Below are positions 52,554-60,881 of a stretch of 64,000 bases of DNA, one piece after another (the stretch's first letter is position 1; each line of letters begins with the position of its first letter). A model generated the notes under the pieces. That model worked only from the letters and a program-made list of their open reading frames with translations. It searched no databases and was not told the DNA's origin. The position numbers were made by a program, and so were the translations under genes. Origin of the DNA: Aureibaculum algae (GTDB lineage Bacteria; Bacteroidota; Bacteroidia; Flavobacteriales; Flavobacteriaceae); NCBI RefSeq assembly GCF_006065315.1, contig NZ_CP040749.1, positions 3,362,501 through 3,426,500 of the forward strand, in the 5' to 3' direction.

Positions 52554-53249
52554 ATGACAGAAATTATTGATTTGAGTCAAGAAATTTACGAAGGAATGCC
52601 TGTTTATAAAGACCTTCCACAGGTTAAAATGACTATTCATAATACTCACGAAGAATGGAATGGTATAAAAAACCCAAAGACAAAAACACCTGCTGTCCAT
52701 AAATTAGAATTAGGAGAACATACTGGAACTCATGTTGATGCTATAAACCATATGGAAATTCAGCATAAAGGAAAATCGATTGACAAAATGCCTTTATCAA
52801 TGTTCTATAGGGAAGGAATCTGTTTAGATTTCTCACATAAAGGACTAAAAGAATTAATTGAACCAAACGAAATTGAAAAGGCTTGTAAAAAAGCTGGTTT
52901 AAAAATAAAAAAAGGAGATACCGTTTTATTTTATACAAACCATTATCGAAAATATTTTAATAGTGAAAATTGGAGTAATGGTCCCGGAATTACAACCGAT
53001 TCAGCAAGATGGCTTGGAGAAAAGAAAATATCCGCTTTTGGAGTTGAAACAATGTCACCTGGAGTTCCTGGAATATCAAATAAGGAAGTTCATCATATTT
53101 GCGGAGAATTGAATTTTACACATTATGAGAATATGATAAACCTTCATTTACTAATTAACAAAGGAAGATTTAGATTTATAGGCTTACCTTTAAAAATAAA
53201 AGGAGGAACAGGTTCTCCTGTTAGAGCAGTCGCCATTTTTGAAAAATAA
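52554..53249 (+). CDS. Cyclase family protein (kynurenine formamidase-like)
   Basis: Metal-dependent hydrolase of 231 aa. It opens with IIDLSQEIYEGMPVYKDLP. The zinc motif is HTGTHVDAINH near residue 58 (family HxGTHxDxPxH, here with Ala-Ile-Asn in place of x-Pro-x). GDTVLFYTNHYRKYF and GVETMSPGVPG are further family blocks. Substrates of this family include N-formylkynurenine and other amides or cyclic compounds; no kynurenine pathway genes are beside it. The gene is flanked by R2 repeats. Confidence 0.88.
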   Translation: MTEIIDLSQEIYEGMPVYKDLPQVKMTIHNTHEEWNGIKNPKTKTPAVHKLELGEHTGTHVDAINHMEIQHKGKSIDKMPLSMFYREGICLDFSHKGLKELIEPNEIEKACKKAGLKIKKGDTVLFYTNHYRKYFNSENWSNGPGITTDSARWLGEKKISAFGVETMSPGVPGISNKEVHHICGELNFTHYENMINLHLLINKGRFRFIGLPLKIKGGTGSPVRAVAIFEK

Positions 53250-53313
53250 ACTCATAAACTATTGGCAACAGCATATTTAATTTATTACTCGTGCCCTGCT
53301 ACTTTCGTATGCT

Positions 53314-53336
53314 GAAGCGAACTAACAAAGTAAACC
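53314..53336 (+). repeat. R2 intergenic repeat, copy 2
   Basis: GAAGCGAACTAACAAAGTAAACC matches the copy at 52488-52510 with three substitutions. It lies in the leader of the next gene. Confidence 0.6.
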
Positions 53337-53382
53337 AGTTACAAAAACGTTGAGATACATTTGCCAACAAACAGTAAAATAA

Positions 53383-53883
53383 ATGATTCAAACCGAACAT
53401 TGTGATTTATGTGAATTCCCCAAAAGAGATTTGAAAAAAGGCTTGACTTGTGGTTTGACTAACAAAAAACCTGATTTTGAAGTTTCCTGTCCAGATCTTA
53501 AGTTCAGTAATTCGCTCAAAGAATATCTACCTGAATTGTTAAATCAAATTGTACAACTTGAAAAAAGAAAAGCATCTATATATCTAAATTTAGGTCTTTT
53601 TGCAGGAATCGGTTTACTAATATTATTTGGAAGTTATCCTTATCTCATTCAAAATTTTAAACAAACTTTTGATCCGGAATTTAGCTACTTGAATTGGAAT
53701 TATTTTTTGTCAACACTTCTTCTTAGCTTTGTTGGAATTCGATTGATATTAATGGGATTCTGGCCATTCAATAATTATAGAAAAGAATTGAAAGAACTGC
53801 AATCTGAAAAGAGTAAAATAAATATGGTTCTTAAAAACTATGGAATTAAAATGGAAACATTAATGAACCTTGAAAAAAAATAA
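53383..53883 (+). CDS. Cys-containing two-TM membrane protein of unknown function
   Basis: Protein of 166 aa. The N-terminus has Cys pairs (CDLCEFP, TCGL and SCPD) that could bind a metal. Two TM helices (about 67-85 and 108-127) follow, and a helical C-terminal coil (KELKELQSEKSKINMVLKN). No named family. It follows R2 copy 2 and precedes a broken lipoprotein gene by about 50 nt. Confidence 0.68.
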   Translation: MIQTEHCDLCEFPKRDLKKGLTCGLTNKKPDFEVSCPDLKFSNSLKEYLPELLNQIVQLEKRKASIYLNLGLFAGIGLLILFGSYPYLIQNFKQTFDPEFSYLNWNYFLSTLLLSFVGIRLILMGFWPFNNYRKELKELQSEKSKINMVLKNYGIKMETLMNLEKK

Positions 53884-53934
53884 ATTTATTAAATTAGTAA
53901 ATCAGGTATCATTTAAATTAATTCAATACTCAAA

Positions 53935-54169
53935 ATGACAAAACTGTATAAAACCATATTACTGATTTCATTTTCTATCATTGGACTTAATTGTTCGTCT
54001 GACGATAATAATTGTCCTGACCACATGACGGTTGACATAGATGACCCCTGAAAGCATGAGGCGAGCCGAAAAATGTGGATTAAGCCCTGCTGAACCATTA
54101 GGTGAACTTTGGGTTTCTGAAAGTTATCGACTACATAATCCTCAAATTGTAAAAACAACTGAAGAATGA
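53935..54169 (+). pseudogene. Small lipoprotein gene broken by a single extra C
   Basis: A signal MTKLYKTILLISFSIIGLNC starts at 53935 with a lipobox Cys at residue 20, and the frame stops at 54049-54051. If one C of the run CCCC (54045-54048) is removed, the frame continues through ESMRRAEKCGLSPAEPLGEL to a TGA at 54167-54169, giving a 77-residue lipoprotein. The end overlaps the next gene's ATG (ATGA), a normal coupling arrangement. Either a real frameshift mutation or a sequencing error. Confidence 0.7.
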
Positions 54170-54510
54170 AAAAATTATTTTTAGATGATGTACGTATTAT
54201 CGAAATGGTTTATGACAAATCAATGGAAGCTGAATTTGATATTGTTAGAACTTATGAGGCGTTTGTGAAATACATCAAGAAAAATGGCCTTCCAAATTAC
54301 ATAAGTTTTGACAACGACCTTGGACTTGGTAAAGATGGAAAAGTTGCACCTGACGGATTAGCTGCAGCTAAATGGTTAGTATATGATTCTGGTCTAGATC
54401 TAAGAAATTTAGAGTTTAAAGTACATTCGGCAAACCCCGTAGCTGCCGAACAAATAAGAGGCCTTTTAAATAACTATATCAAACATTTGAAAACACAAGC
54501 AAATTTGTAA
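54166..54510 (+). CDS. Cyclic-phosphate-processing receiver (cpREC) domain protein
   Basis: Small cytosolic protein of 114 aa, all of it a single receiver-like domain. The acidic N-terminal pair is Asp7-Asp8 (LFLDDVR) and the phosphoacceptor-like strand is YISFDNDLGLG near 45-55. The family is proposed to act on 2',3'-cyclic phosphate ends in RNA repair or NAD-related processing; that activity is prediction from comparative genomics. Its ATG overlaps the stop of the reconstructed small lipoprotein gene. Confidence 0.8.
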   Translation: MKKLFLDDVRIIEMVYDKSMEAEFDIVRTYEAFVKYIKKNGLPNYISFDNDLGLGKDGKVAPDGLAAAKWLVYDSGLDLRNLEFKVHSANPVAAEQIRGLLNNYIKHLKTQANL

Positions 54511-54532
54511 ATTAGCCTAAAACAAACCCAAT

Positions 54533-55033
54533 ATGAATAAATACCTCTTTGTAATGTGTATTGCATTACTCTTTTCTTGTAACAACGAAAAAACACCAGC
54601 TTCAGAAAATGTAAAAGAAAACCTTAAAACCTTGGTAGAAGGAGAAACTTATGCCTATATGGAGAAAGATTATGAGAAATGGGCATCATACTGGGACCAC
54701 ACCAACGATGTATTACGCTTAAATGTAAATGATACAGGTTTTTCTCAAGATAGAGGTTGGGCTAACAATGGTGGAAAATTAGAATCCTTTTTTAAGGAGC
54801 ACCCTGAGCCTATAACAGCTACTTTTGAAAACACCAACTATGATATTTATTATGATACAAATTTAGCTTGGGTGGCATTTGACCAAATTTGGACCAGCCC
54901 TTCTGGAGAAAAAAGTGTTGCAAAAGCTACCATTACCCTAATTAAAAAAGATAATGCTTGGAAAATCATATCGTATACCGCCATTCGCTATAAAGCCGAA
55001 GATGAACAAGTAAATATATTGGAAAGGAAGTAA
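54533..55033 (+). CDS. NTF2-like (SnoaL/DUF4440-type) lipoprotein
   Basis: Envelope lipoprotein of 166 aa (LLFSC, Cys16). The mature part is a cone-shaped NTF2-like fold: helix KTLVEGETYAYMEKDYEKWASYW, then strands around TATFENTNYDIYYDTNLAWVAFDQIW and WKIISYTAIRY. Such proteins bind small ligands or act as single-domain enzymes; nothing indicates which. It sits 22 nt after the cpREC gene. Confidence 0.8.
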   Translation: MNKYLFVMCIALLFSCNNEKTPASENVKENLKTLVEGETYAYMEKDYEKWASYWDHTNDVLRLNVNDTGFSQDRGWANNGGKLESFFKEHPEPITATFENTNYDIYYDTNLAWVAFDQIWTSPSGEKSVAKATITLIKKDNAWKIISYTAIRYKAEDEQVNILERK

Positions 55034-55110
55034 ATACGCTTTTGATTGTCCTAATGATTTGCTTGTAAGGTATGTATAAAACACTCCTGAAAAAAGCTAA
55101 AAACACAACC

Positions 55111-56232
55111 ATGGCTAACACAAATAGTGACCTCAAGAAGACCCGTTTAATTTCATTGGATGCCTTACGTGGTTTCGACATGTTTTGGATTATTGGAGGT
55201 TCATCAATGATAATTACCTTAGTTAAAGTGTTAGGATTACCTGAAAACTGGGTAAACGGATTGGCTTTACAAATGACCCATGTAAAATGGGATGGTTTTC
55301 ACTTTTTAGATCTTATTTTTCCGCTCTTCGTATTTATTTCAGGGGTTGCCATACCCTACTCTATTTTGTCTAAAAAAGCAAAAGGAGTCCCCATTAAAAA
55401 ACTTCAATACCAAATTATAAAACGCTCACTCATAATCGTTTTTATTGGACTTAGTTTTAGTCTGTTCAAATTTAAATGGGAGGCAATCCGTTTGTACCAA
55501 GTCTTATGGCTGATTGGAATGAGTTATATGATTGGAGCTAGTATTACGTTGCATGTGGAAAGTTGGAAGTACCGATTGCTTATTTTCTTTGTTATACTTG
55601 TTCTTTATCACATTATTATTTTCTACTTACCTTATCCTGAAAAAGGTGAAACCATTACTCCAGGAAATAATCTTGCGGCATGGCTAGACCGTAACCTTAT
55701 TAAAACAAACCTTGCCGTTGGTGTTTATGATGCCGAAGGCACCATACGCATATTTCCTGCCGCAATGGTCAGCGTACTTGGTGCATTAACAGGAGAACGA
55801 ATAAAATGGTATGCACAACCCAAATTACGTTGTGGAATAGAGCTGTTAATAGCCGGATTGGTCTGTTTATTTCTCGGTTGGTGCTGGAGTTTTTCGTTTC
55901 CTATAATTAAAGGTCTTTGGTCTCCGTCATATGTGCTATGGGCATCAGGTTGGTCGTTACTTTTACTTGCTCTCTTTTATACTGTTATGGATGTCTGGAA
56001 ATTAACATGGGTGGGATGGATATTTGTTCCCATCGGAATGAATGCTATTACCATATACGCAGCCCATTGGTATCTTCCACTGCACGATAGTAGAGACTTC
56101 TTTTTTCGTGGTTTTGCTAACCTTTTTGACAATCTAAATACCCAACAATTTATTCTATCAACAGGATTAGTGATTATTCAATGGATTATATTGTATATAC
56201 TTTATCGAAAAAAAATATTTATACGGGTGTAG
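55111..56232 (+). CDS. DUF5009 family membrane protein (heparan-glucosaminide acetyltransferase-like)
   Basis: Inner-membrane protein of 373 aa from ATG 55111, where the family start RLISLDALRGFDMFWIIGG begins shortly after; an in-frame ATG lies 13 codons upstream. About ten TM helices. Conserved His/Asp/Arg residues lie in WDGFHFLDLIFPLFVFISG near 60 and in NAITIYAAHWYL near 315. Family members acylate sugars across the membrane, like lysosomal HGSNAT. The sugar acceptor is unknown here. Confidence 0.88.
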   Translation: MANTNSDLKKTRLISLDALRGFDMFWIIGGSSMIITLVKVLGLPENWVNGLALQMTHVKWDGFHFLDLIFPLFVFISGVAIPYSILSKKAKGVPIKKLQYQIIKRSLIIVFIGLSFSLFKFKWEAIRLYQVLWLIGMSYMIGASITLHVESWKYRLLIFFVILVLYHIIIFYLPYPEKGETITPGNNLAAWLDRNLIKTNLAVGVYDAEGTIRIFPAAMVSVLGALTGERIKWYAQPKLRCGIELLIAGLVCLFLGWCWSFSFPIIKGLWSPSYVLWASGWSLLLLALFYTVMDVWKLTWVGWIFVPIGMNAITIYAAHWYLPLHDSRDFFFRGFANLFDNLNTQQFILSTGLVIIQWIILYILYRKKIFIRV

Positions 56233-56278
56233 CTCAACACATTGAAAAGAAAGTCATTATGTTATTGCATAACACTTT

Positions 56279-56299
56279 CAACTCACTTTCAATGAGTTG
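56279..56299. terminator. Possible weak terminator hairpin
   Basis: CAACTCA (56279-56285) pairs with TGAGTTG (56293-56299) around a 7-nt loop, about 50 nt after the DUF5009 stop. The following T-tract is short (CATTTAAT), so function is uncertain. Confidence 0.35.
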
Positions 56300-56362
56300 C
56301 ATTTAATCTATAGCCTAATTTGATTAGGTAAAAAATAGTACGGAAAATTCCTCTCAATATAT

Positions 56363-56370
56363 TAACTTTG
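56363..56370 (+). promoter_or_regulatory. -7 box (TAACTTTG) upstream of a small lipoprotein gene
   Basis: TAnnTTTG match about 70 nt before the ATG at 56439. The surrounding TTAACTTTGGACTAAC resembles the R1 core, but the similarity does not extend further. Confidence 0.5.
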
Positions 56371-56438
56371 GACTAACACCAAGGTTGACGGCTTAATTAA
56401 GCTGCACAACAAGTCTATAAAATATTATTCCCTATACC

Positions 56439-56846
56439 ATGAAAAGTTTAAAATTTACAGTTTTATTATTGCCATTTATACTTCTAATTACTTCTTGTTC
56501 TAGCTCTAAATGGTTAGAAGGAAAATGGGAAGGAACAGGCAATCAAGTTAGTGGTGAAACTTGGGAAGTCAACTTAAATTATACTGACAAAGAACACATT
56601 AGCATTAAATATCCCGATTTATCTTGCGGAGGCGTTTGGACGCTATTAAAAGAGAACAAAAAAGAAATCGTGTTTAAAGAAAATATCGCCTATGGTATTT
56701 CAAACTGTGACCAAGGTGTTGAAGCCTTTGTAAGTAAAATTAATGAAAACACTATTAAAGTGGAATATTACTTAAGAGCATATGACTCAATAAACCCTTT
56801 AGCAGAAGCCACCCTTTACAAATCAACAAAAAAGGTAAAGCAATAA
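56439..56846 (+). CDS. Small beta-sheet lipoprotein of unknown function
   Basis: Lipoprotein of 135 aa (LLITSC, Cys20). The mature part looks like a single lipocalin-like or streptavidin-like beta barrel: WLEGKWEGTGNQV at its start, then strands WEVNLNYTD, HISIKYPDLSCGGVW, KEIVFKENI, TIKVEYYLRAYD. It follows a -7 box and shares a 16-nt leader TTCCCTATACCATGAA with the serine hydrolase gene downstream. Confidence 0.72.
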   Translation: MKSLKFTVLLLPFILLITSCSSSKWLEGKWEGTGNQVSGETWEVNLNYTDKEHISIKYPDLSCGGVWTLLKENKKEIVFKENIAYGISNCDQGVEAFVSKINENTIKVEYYLRAYDSINPLAEATLYKSTKKVKQ

Positions 56847-57025
56847 AACCTGTACTTTCTTTAGTATTGACTAAACCTTATGCATTGTTTTCAATACAAT
56901 ACAACTTACACTGGTAAAAAACACGTTAAAAAACTAAGAACACACTGCGTTAATTGAATAATGGTCTATTTATTGTTGTAAAAAGAATAACCGTTTTATA
57001 ATTAAAATAATTGGTTCCCTATACC

Positions 57026-58117
57026 ATGAAAAATTTAACATTATTTACAATTTTCATCTTGTGTATAAGTCCGCTTTGCCATGGACAACATACATATATG
57101 TATACTCAACCCAAAAGTCTTGATGATGGATGGAAAACAGGGAATTTACAATCACAACAGGTGGACACCACATTAGTTTATAAGATGTTTAACCAAATAA
57201 AAACGAGGCAAAACGAAATTCACAGTGTGCTATTGGTGAAAAACAACCAACTTATTATTGAAGAATACTTTAAAGGAAACTCAGTAAACAAACCTCACGA
57301 TCTTCGTTCCGTAACAAAAAGCATTCGATCATTATTAACGGGAATTGCGATTGATAATGGATTTATCGAAAGTATAGACGACCCAATATCAAAGTATCTC
57401 CATGTAGTGCCAAATAAAAATAGTGACCAACGAAAAGACAGCATTACAATCCGACATTTGCTAACAATGTCAACCGGGTTTGATTGCAATGATTGGGATA
57501 AGAAATCAAAAGGACAAGAAGATAAAGTCCATAAAAAAAAGGATTGGATTCAATACACACTTAACCTTCCAATGTTGAATAAGCCAGGAACCGTTTCAAA
57601 TTATTGTTCTATGGGTACGATACTGTTAGCAGAAATAGTGAGTAAGGCTTCAGGGATGACAATTGATAAGTTTGCTGAGCAGTATTTATTCACCCCGTTA
57701 GGTATTACCAATGTACGTTGGGGCCATACTTCCAACAAAAAAATTATTCCTTCGGGTCAGAGATTGTATATGACTTCACGTGATTTGGCAAAAATTGGAC
57801 AATTGATACTTAATAAGGGTAAGTGGAACGAAAAACAATTGGTATCGAAAAAATGGATAGAAGAATCAACCCTTCCTAAAACTAAAATTACGGCAATTGA
57901 CTACGGTTATTTATGGTGGAATATTCCGTTTACTGTAAACGAAAAAGTATTTGTTTCTAAAACCGCAACAGGCAACGGAGGGCAGTATATTATGGTGCTA
58001 CCTGAATTAGATATGGTTGCTATTTTTACAGGTGGTGCCTATAATTCAGATGAACAGATGTTACCATTTGCTGTAGTAAATGATATTTTTATCCCAACAT
58101 TTATAGATCAAAAATAG
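57026..58117 (+). CDS. Serine hydrolase, beta-lactamase (class C-like) family, secreted
   Basis: Exported enzyme of 363 aa from ATG 57026 (a TTG five codons upstream is less likely), with a signal peptide ending near CHGQ (residue 21). The catalytic SxxK motif is SVTK in LRSVTKSIRSLL, the YxN-type motif is YCSMG (Tyr-Cys-Ser), and a late GGQYIMVLPEL block matches the C-terminal strand. It probably hydrolyses an ester or amide; DD-peptidase and lactamase activity cannot be told apart. Unrelated in detail to the serine hydrolase at 42 kb. Confidence 0.88.
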   Translation: MKNLTLFTIFILCISPLCHGQHTYMYTQPKSLDDGWKTGNLQSQQVDTTLVYKMFNQIKTRQNEIHSVLLVKNNQLIIEEYFKGNSVNKPHDLRSVTKSIRSLLTGIAIDNGFIESIDDPISKYLHVVPNKNSDQRKDSITIRHLLTMSTGFDCNDWDKKSKGQEDKVHKKKDWIQYTLNLPMLNKPGTVSNYCSMGTILLAEIVSKASGMTIDKFAEQYLFTPLGITNVRWGHTSNKKIIPSGQRLYMTSRDLAKIGQLILNKGKWNEKQLVSKKWIEESTLPKTKITAIDYGYLWWNIPFTVNEKVFVSKTATGNGGQYIMVLPELDMVAIFTGGAYNSDEQMLPFAVVNDIFIPTFIDQK

Positions 58118-58220
58118 CAAAGAGCACTGATAAATAGTGGTCATTTAGCGGATAGTATTATCATTATTTCTTCAAAATATTTCTACTTATGTTGAATTCG
58201 TGTTGTGTGTGAGAAAGGAG

Positions 58221-58250
58221 TTGATGGCAATTTTATAAAAACTATATTTG
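58221..58250 (+). promoter_or_regulatory. Bacteroidetes promoter (TTG-N19-TATATTTG)
   Basis: TTG at 58221-58223, 19-bp spacer, TATATTTG at 58243-58250; the ATG of the membrane protein gene follows 27 nt later. A consensus-like promoter with both elements. Confidence 0.68.
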
Positions 58251-58276
58251 TCGCTTACTTTTTTCAGTAAGAATAA

Positions 58277-58939
58277 ATGAACAAATTCGACACCAAATAC
58301 CTCCCCTATTTTCCAATCTTCGGTTTGGGGCTCTACCTCATCGTATTTTACTTTGCTGCGTCTGCCTATCCTGGAGGATCTTATAATTACCCAAATGCCA
58401 ATAATGGGTATAGTTTTGCTAATAACTTCTTGTGCGATGCCATGAATCCTATCACAGAAAGCGGTGCTATAAACAATGCTCGTCCCATTGCAGTCATTTC
58501 ACATTTGATTCTCAGTTTAACCATGATTTCCTTTTTCTATATTCTTCCAAAAGTATTCAATGAAAAAAATCGGAATACACAAATGATTACCTATTTCGGA
58601 ATAGCATCAATGACGGCACTTCTTTTTATGTTTACACCCTATCATGATTTAATGGTAACTTTTACTGGAGTATTAGGTACAATGGCAATGATTCCATTAT
58701 TTATAGAGTTGCGACGTTTCAAAAACAAAGGCTTAAAACGACTGATGTACTTTTGCTTTACATTGAGCATTATCGTATTTTTAAGCTTTCAGACTAAAAT
58801 TGGGTTTTATTACCTACCTTTTTTACAGAAAATTACTTTTGCAATAGATACTTGGTGGGTGGTTTCATCTTGTCTTTTTGTGATTAATAAAAATAGGGCC
58901 GCATTAAAACTCGTTCCTCAAAAAGTAAACAACAGATAA
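58277..58939 (+). CDS. Multi-pass membrane protein of unknown function (DUF998-like)
   Basis: Inner-membrane protein of 220 aa with about six TM helices. TM1 is about 12-30. An extracytoplasmic loop contains SAYPGGSYNYPNANNGYSFANNFLCD, followed by TMs spaced to the end. The pattern NFLCD ending the first loop resembles DUF998-type small membrane proteins, but the match is not certain. It has its own promoter. Function unknown. Confidence 0.72.
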   Translation: MNKFDTKYLPYFPIFGLGLYLIVFYFAASAYPGGSYNYPNANNGYSFANNFLCDAMNPITESGAINNARPIAVISHLILSLTMISFFYILPKVFNEKNRNTQMITYFGIASMTALLFMFTPYHDLMVTFTGVLGTMAMIPLFIELRRFKNKGLKRLMYFCFTLSIIVFLSFQTKIGFYYLPFLQKITFAIDTWWVVSSCLFVINKNRAALKLVPQKVNNR

Positions 58940-58996
58940 AAAATAGACAAGCGTTGACTTTACCCTGAAACAAGTTTTGACAAAAAAATCATAGTT

Positions 58997-59476
58997 ATGA
59001 AAAAGCACAATTACAAGGTCAACGTAACATGGACAGGTAATGAAGGTGAAGGCACCTTAAATTACAAAGCTTATAACCGTAACCATACCATTTCAGCTGA
59101 AGGAAAATACGCCAACATCAAAGGTTCTTCTGATCCTTCTTTTTTAGGCGATGCCACAAGGTATAATCCTGAAGATCTCTTTTTATCTTCCTTGTCGGCT
59201 TGTCATATGCTTTGGTATTTACATTTATGCTCTGTACATCACATAGTAGTTACAAAATACGAAGACCATGCTACGGGAATAATGGAAGAAACCAAAAACG
59301 GAAGTGGACGATTTACGGAGGTTACCCTCAACCCTACTGTAACCATTACAGATGCTAGTCAAATTGCAAAAGCAAATGCTTTACACGAAGAAGCCAATGC
59401 GATGTGTTTTATAGCCAATTCTTGTAATTTCAAAATTAAACACAACCCGAATACCATGGTGACCGACATAAGTTGA
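58997..59476 (+). CDS. OsmC family peroxidase-like protein
   Basis: Small cytosolic protein of 159 aa. The peroxidatic Cys lies in SSLSACHMLWYL near 73, and the resolving Cys block is NAMCFIANSCNF near 138. The N-terminal strands NYKVNVTWTGNEGEGT and SDPSFLGDATRYNPEDL match OsmC/Ohr. The two-Cys arrangement suggests hydroperoxide reduction. It is monocistronic. Confidence 0.93.
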   Translation: MKKHNYKVNVTWTGNEGEGTLNYKAYNRNHTISAEGKYANIKGSSDPSFLGDATRYNPEDLFLSSLSACHMLWYLHLCSVHHIVVTKYEDHATGIMEETKNGSGRFTEVTLNPTVTITDASQIAKANALHEEANAMCFIANSCNFKIKHNPNTMVTDIS

Positions 59477-59572
59477 AAATAAAAAAAGGTAAAATATAGA
59501 ATTAGAAAATTAAAAAAATTAATTTAGAGAACAATAATATTCCATTTTTTACTCACGGCTATTCTAAATAAA

Positions 59573-60766
59573 ATGAAAAATATCTTAATACTATTAATTT
59601 CAATTCTAAGTATCAATTGTTATTCTCAAATAACTTATAATAAAGGATATTTTATTAATAATTCTGATAAAAAAATAGATTGTGAAATTAAAAATATTGA
59701 CTGGAAGAATAATCCTACAGAATTTGAATACAGAATTTCAGAAGATAAAGAGTTAAAAACGGCTTCAATAGCTTCAGTTAAAGAGTTTGGCATTTACAAA
59801 TATTCAAAATACATCAGAAGTAACGTGGATATTGATAGATCTAGTAATAGAATTGAAGAGTTAAACACTCATAGAAACCCTGTATTTAAAAACGAAGAAC
59901 TTTTTTTAAAGGTATTAGTAGAAGGCAACGCCAATTTATATTCATACAACAATACAGATGTTGTTAGATACTTTTACAGTAAAGAGGGCTCTGACATTGA
60001 ACAATTAGTATATAAAAGATATAAAATAAATCAGGAAAAAATAGCTGAAAACGTTACGTTTCGACAGCAACTGTTGAATAACTTAAAATGTCAACATATT
60101 TCATCTAAAGACATCAACAAAACAAATTATGGCAAAAATAAATTAATAAAATTATTTGTAAAATATAATCAATGCGAAAATTCAGAGCTTATTGATTTTG
60201 AAAATATACAGAAAAAAGATCTATTCAATTTAACATTTAGACCCCGTATCAACAGCACATCATTTTCTGTAGATAATTCTAGATACAATTCGACAGATAG
60301 CGATTTTAATACTAATATAAATTTTGGTTTTGGTATTGAAGCAGAGTTTATAATGCCTTTCAACAAAAATAAGTGGTCGGTAATAATTGAACCTACTTAT
60401 AATAAATATAAATCTAAAATTGAATTAACTACCCAAAGAATTCAAAGCGTCGAAGCAAAATATAATTCAATTGAATTACCAATTGGAATCAGGCATTATT
60501 TTTTTATTAATGATGATTCAAAAGTATTTGTTAATGCTTCTACTATTTTTGATATTTCATATAACTCTAACGTTGATTATGAAATTTCAACGGATTTAAA
60601 CATAATTTCAACTGTAAATTTGGCTTTTGGTGCAGGTTATAAGTTTAAAGATAAATATAGTATTGAATTTAGATATCATCTAAATAAAGATGTTTTAGAC
60701 AACTACACAAGCTGGTATTCAACCTTTGGAAAATTATCCTTGGTATTAGGATATTCGATATTTTAA
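59573..60766 (+). CDS. Outer-membrane beta-barrel protein with N-terminal extension
   Basis: Exported protein of 397 aa with a signal peptide (residues 1-19, ending CYSQ). The first about 150 residues form a mixed domain beginning ITYNKGYFINNSDKKIDCEIKN, seen in many Bacteroidota proteins before a barrel. The second half is a PorT-like/OMP_b-brl barrel, with FGFGIEAEFIMPFNKNKWSVIIEPTYNKY, ELPIGIRHYFFINDDSKV and a final KLSLVLGYSIF. The C-terminus ends in Phe. Ligand unknown. Confidence 0.82.
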   Translation: MKNILILLISILSINCYSQITYNKGYFINNSDKKIDCEIKNIDWKNNPTEFEYRISEDKELKTASIASVKEFGIYKYSKYIRSNVDIDRSSNRIEELNTHRNPVFKNEELFLKVLVEGNANLYSYNNTDVVRYFYSKEGSDIEQLVYKRYKINQEKIAENVTFRQQLLNNLKCQHISSKDINKTNYGKNKLIKLFVKYNQCENSELIDFENIQKKDLFNLTFRPRINSTSFSVDNSRYNSTDSDFNTNINFGFGIEAEFIMPFNKNKWSVIIEPTYNKYKSKIELTTQRIQSVEAKYNSIELPIGIRHYFFINDDSKVFVNASTIFDISYNSNVDYEISTDLNIISTVNLAFGAGYKFKDKYSIEFRYHLNKDVLDNYTSWYSTFGKLSLVLGYSIF

Positions 60767-60881
60767 AATTATGCACCATTCTAATACCACTGCAGCGTAA
60801 AAACGATTTACCACCAATTGGGTCCATAAATCGTAATTATACTAATGTCCTTTTAAACGGTTATTCTAAAACCTCAACAAT

